Assembly: GCA_028715665.1 (NCBI GenBank)
Contig: JAQURI010000097.1
Coordinates: 1-5,951 of the forward strand
Direction of reading: 5' to 3'
Source of the DNA: Candidatus Ratteibacteria bacterium
Lineage (GTDB): Bacteria; CAIJMQ01
Length of the DNA: 5,951 nucleotides
Under the pieces are notes generated by a model. The model worked only from the letters and a program-made list of their open reading frames with translations, did not search any database and was not told where the DNA came from. Of the stretch, positions 4,742-5,951 are shown piece by piece (position 1 is the first letter of the stretch; each line of letters opens with the position of its first letter). A program made the position numbers and the translations under genes.

Positions 4742-5951
4742 TTATACCGGAAGCATTATCTTAAAATCGGAGCCTTTTCCTATTTCCGACTGTAAACTAA
4801 TCTCACCCCCGTGATTTTCCACGATTCTTTTCGAAATCGAAAGTCCCAGTCCCGTTCCCTGTTCACGTGTCGTGTAAAAAGCTTCGAAAATTTTATTTTT
4901 CAGTTGGGGCGATATTCCGCGTCCAGTATCAGAAAAAATAATTTCTATCCATTTCTTATCCACTTTCTCTTCCGCTACTTTTATTTCGACTTTAGCTGAA
5001 ATTTTCAACTTACCGCCCTTGTCGGACATCGCTTCAACGGCATTCAATATTAAATTCAGAAAAAGCTGCTGCAACTGAGATTGGTCCGCACGAATAAAAG
5101 GCAGGGACTCCTCGTATTCTTTCACTAATTCAATATTGTTTTTTGCTAAAGTATCGCTGACAAGTTGAATTGTCCTATTTAAAATTTCAATAATATCGGT
5201 TTTTTGTTTTTTTGTTTTTGGCGGTCTTGCAAATTGCAGAAAATTATTTATAACCTTATTTATGCGTTCGGCTTCTTCTATTATGAAGGTTACGATTTCT
5301 TTTTTCTTTGATTCGTCAAGAGAACCGCTTTGTAAAATTTGGGCGGAGTTTTTTATTATTCCCAGAGGATTTTTGACTTCGTGAGCAACTTCAGCCGCCA
5401 ATTGTCCCAGGGCCGACAACCTGTCAAGTTTTCTAAGTTCTTCCTGCATCTTTTGCATTTTTTTCAGCTCTTGCGCCATATTATTGAAAGCAGACGCTAA
5501 ACTGCCGATTTCGTCTTTGGAAGAAAGATTAATGTGCTGGTTTAAGTCGCCGGATGCGATAGCATTTGCCCCCTTAATGAATTTGCTTATAGGCATTGTT
5601 ATGCCACGAGTTACGAAATATCCCAAGCCGCCGGCAACCAATATCCATATACCCAAGAAAAAAGGAAGATATTCTTTTAAAACCGTTTGAAAAGCATAGG
5701 TCTTGGGAATTCCTATAAGCATAAGCCCCAGCATTTTATCTTCTCCCATGAAAGGCCTGCCTAAAGCCGCATAGGGTTTCCCTTTTAATGTCGCCTCTTT
5801 GTCATAGTATGTCTGATGCTTTTGAAAAATTTCTTTTTCGGCTTTTTCGGAGAATTCCACGTCCCTAATTTCTTCCTCTTCTTCCGACGAAATCCTTGCA
5901 AAAATTCGAACCGCAACTCCCGTGAGTCGGGTTATATTCTGTTCAAATCTC
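4742..5951 (-). CDS. Membrane sensor histidine kinase with Cache and HAMP domains (5' end beyond the right edge)
   Basis: The open frame runs past the window edge; 402 complete codons are visible, numbered here from the codon at 5948-5950. Residues 1-90 resemble the end of an extracytoplasmic Cache ligand-binding domain (TGVAVRIFAR near the start, GRPF and LGLMLIGIP later). A membrane helix follows at about 94-113, then HAMP (about 114-167), a short coiled coil, and HisKA with the H-box LAAEVAHEVKNPLG, where His190 is phosphorylated. The ATPase domain shows an N-box (NLILNAVEAM, Asn303), G1 DTGRGI (341-346), F-box FEAFYTT, and G2 GTGLGLS (365-371). All catalytic boxes are intact. The H-box and C-terminus are NtrB/ZraS-like. 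It should phosphorylate the regulator encoded 12 bases downstream. The GTG at 5858-5860 is internal, because coding sequence typical of a Cache domain continues in frame upstream of it. The ligand cannot be read from this part. Confidence 0.94.
   Translation of the reverse strand, partial: RFEQNITRLTGVAVRIFARISSEEEEEIRDVEFSEKAEKEIFQKHQTYYDKEATLKGKPYAALGRPFMGEDKMLGLMLIGIPKTYAFQTVLKEYLPFFLGIWILVAGGLGYFVTRGITMPISKFIKGANAIASGDLNQHINLSSKDEIGSLASAFNNMAQELKKMQKMQEELRKLDRLSALGQLAAEVAHEVKNPLGIIKNSAQILQSGSLDESKKKEIVTFIIEEAERINKVINNFLQFARPPKTKKQKTDIIEILNRTIQLVSDTLAKNNIELVKEYEESLPFIRADQSQLQQLFLNLILNAVEAMSDKGGKLKISAKVEIKVAEEKVDKKWIEIIFSDTGRGISPQLKNKIFEAFYTTREQGTGLGLSISKRIVENHGGEISLQSEIGKGSDFKIMLPV

Noticed and set aside
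1..5951. CRISPR array, mobile element, tRNA or rRNA
   Set aside because: No regularly spaced repeats, transposase, terminal repeats or structural RNA signatures were seen on either strand.

Overview
This window comes from a Gram-negative bacterium with fairly AT-rich DNA. Gram-negativity follows from a complete lipid A biosynthesis gene (lpxD), and sigma-54 use follows from an NtrC-class activator with an intact GAFTGA loop. The lineage cannot be fixed from the sequence. The mix of a short (344-residue) isocitrate dehydrogenase, an isolated lpxD and a Cache/HAMP kinase with an NtrC-type regulator would suit an uncultivated phylum such as Omnitrophota or Elusimicrobiota, but that is only an impression.

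All five genes lie on the minus strand, so transcription runs from right to left. From the right edge: a sensor histidine kinase whose 5' end lies outside the window (4742-5951); its partner sigma-54 response regulator (3311-4729), 12 bases downstream; a 323-base non-coding gap (2988-3310); lpxD (1962-2987); a 79-base gap with a strong sigma-70-like promoter (1883-1961); an isocitrate dehydrogenase (848-1882); and purA (1-848), which overlaps the previous stop codon by one base and runs off the left edge.

The genes form three transcription blocks. The two-component pair should sense a signal outside the cytoplasm through a Cache domain and activate sigma-54 promoters. lpxD makes the acylated glucosamine precursor of lipid A. 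The icd-purA pair supplies 2-oxoglutarate and reducing power, and commits IMP to AMP.

The genes themselves are ordinary family members. The most interesting material is non-coding. The gap between the sigma-54 activator gene and lpxD holds a -24/-12-like promoter pointing at lpxD, a palindrome at an enhancer-like distance upstream, and a long hairpin with a pyrimidine loop in the predicted leader. If real, these would put lipid A synthesis under the neighbouring two-component system. A second point is that the icd promoter sits so close to the ATG that its mRNA may be leaderless. I found no mobile elements, CRISPR arrays, tRNA or rRNA genes.
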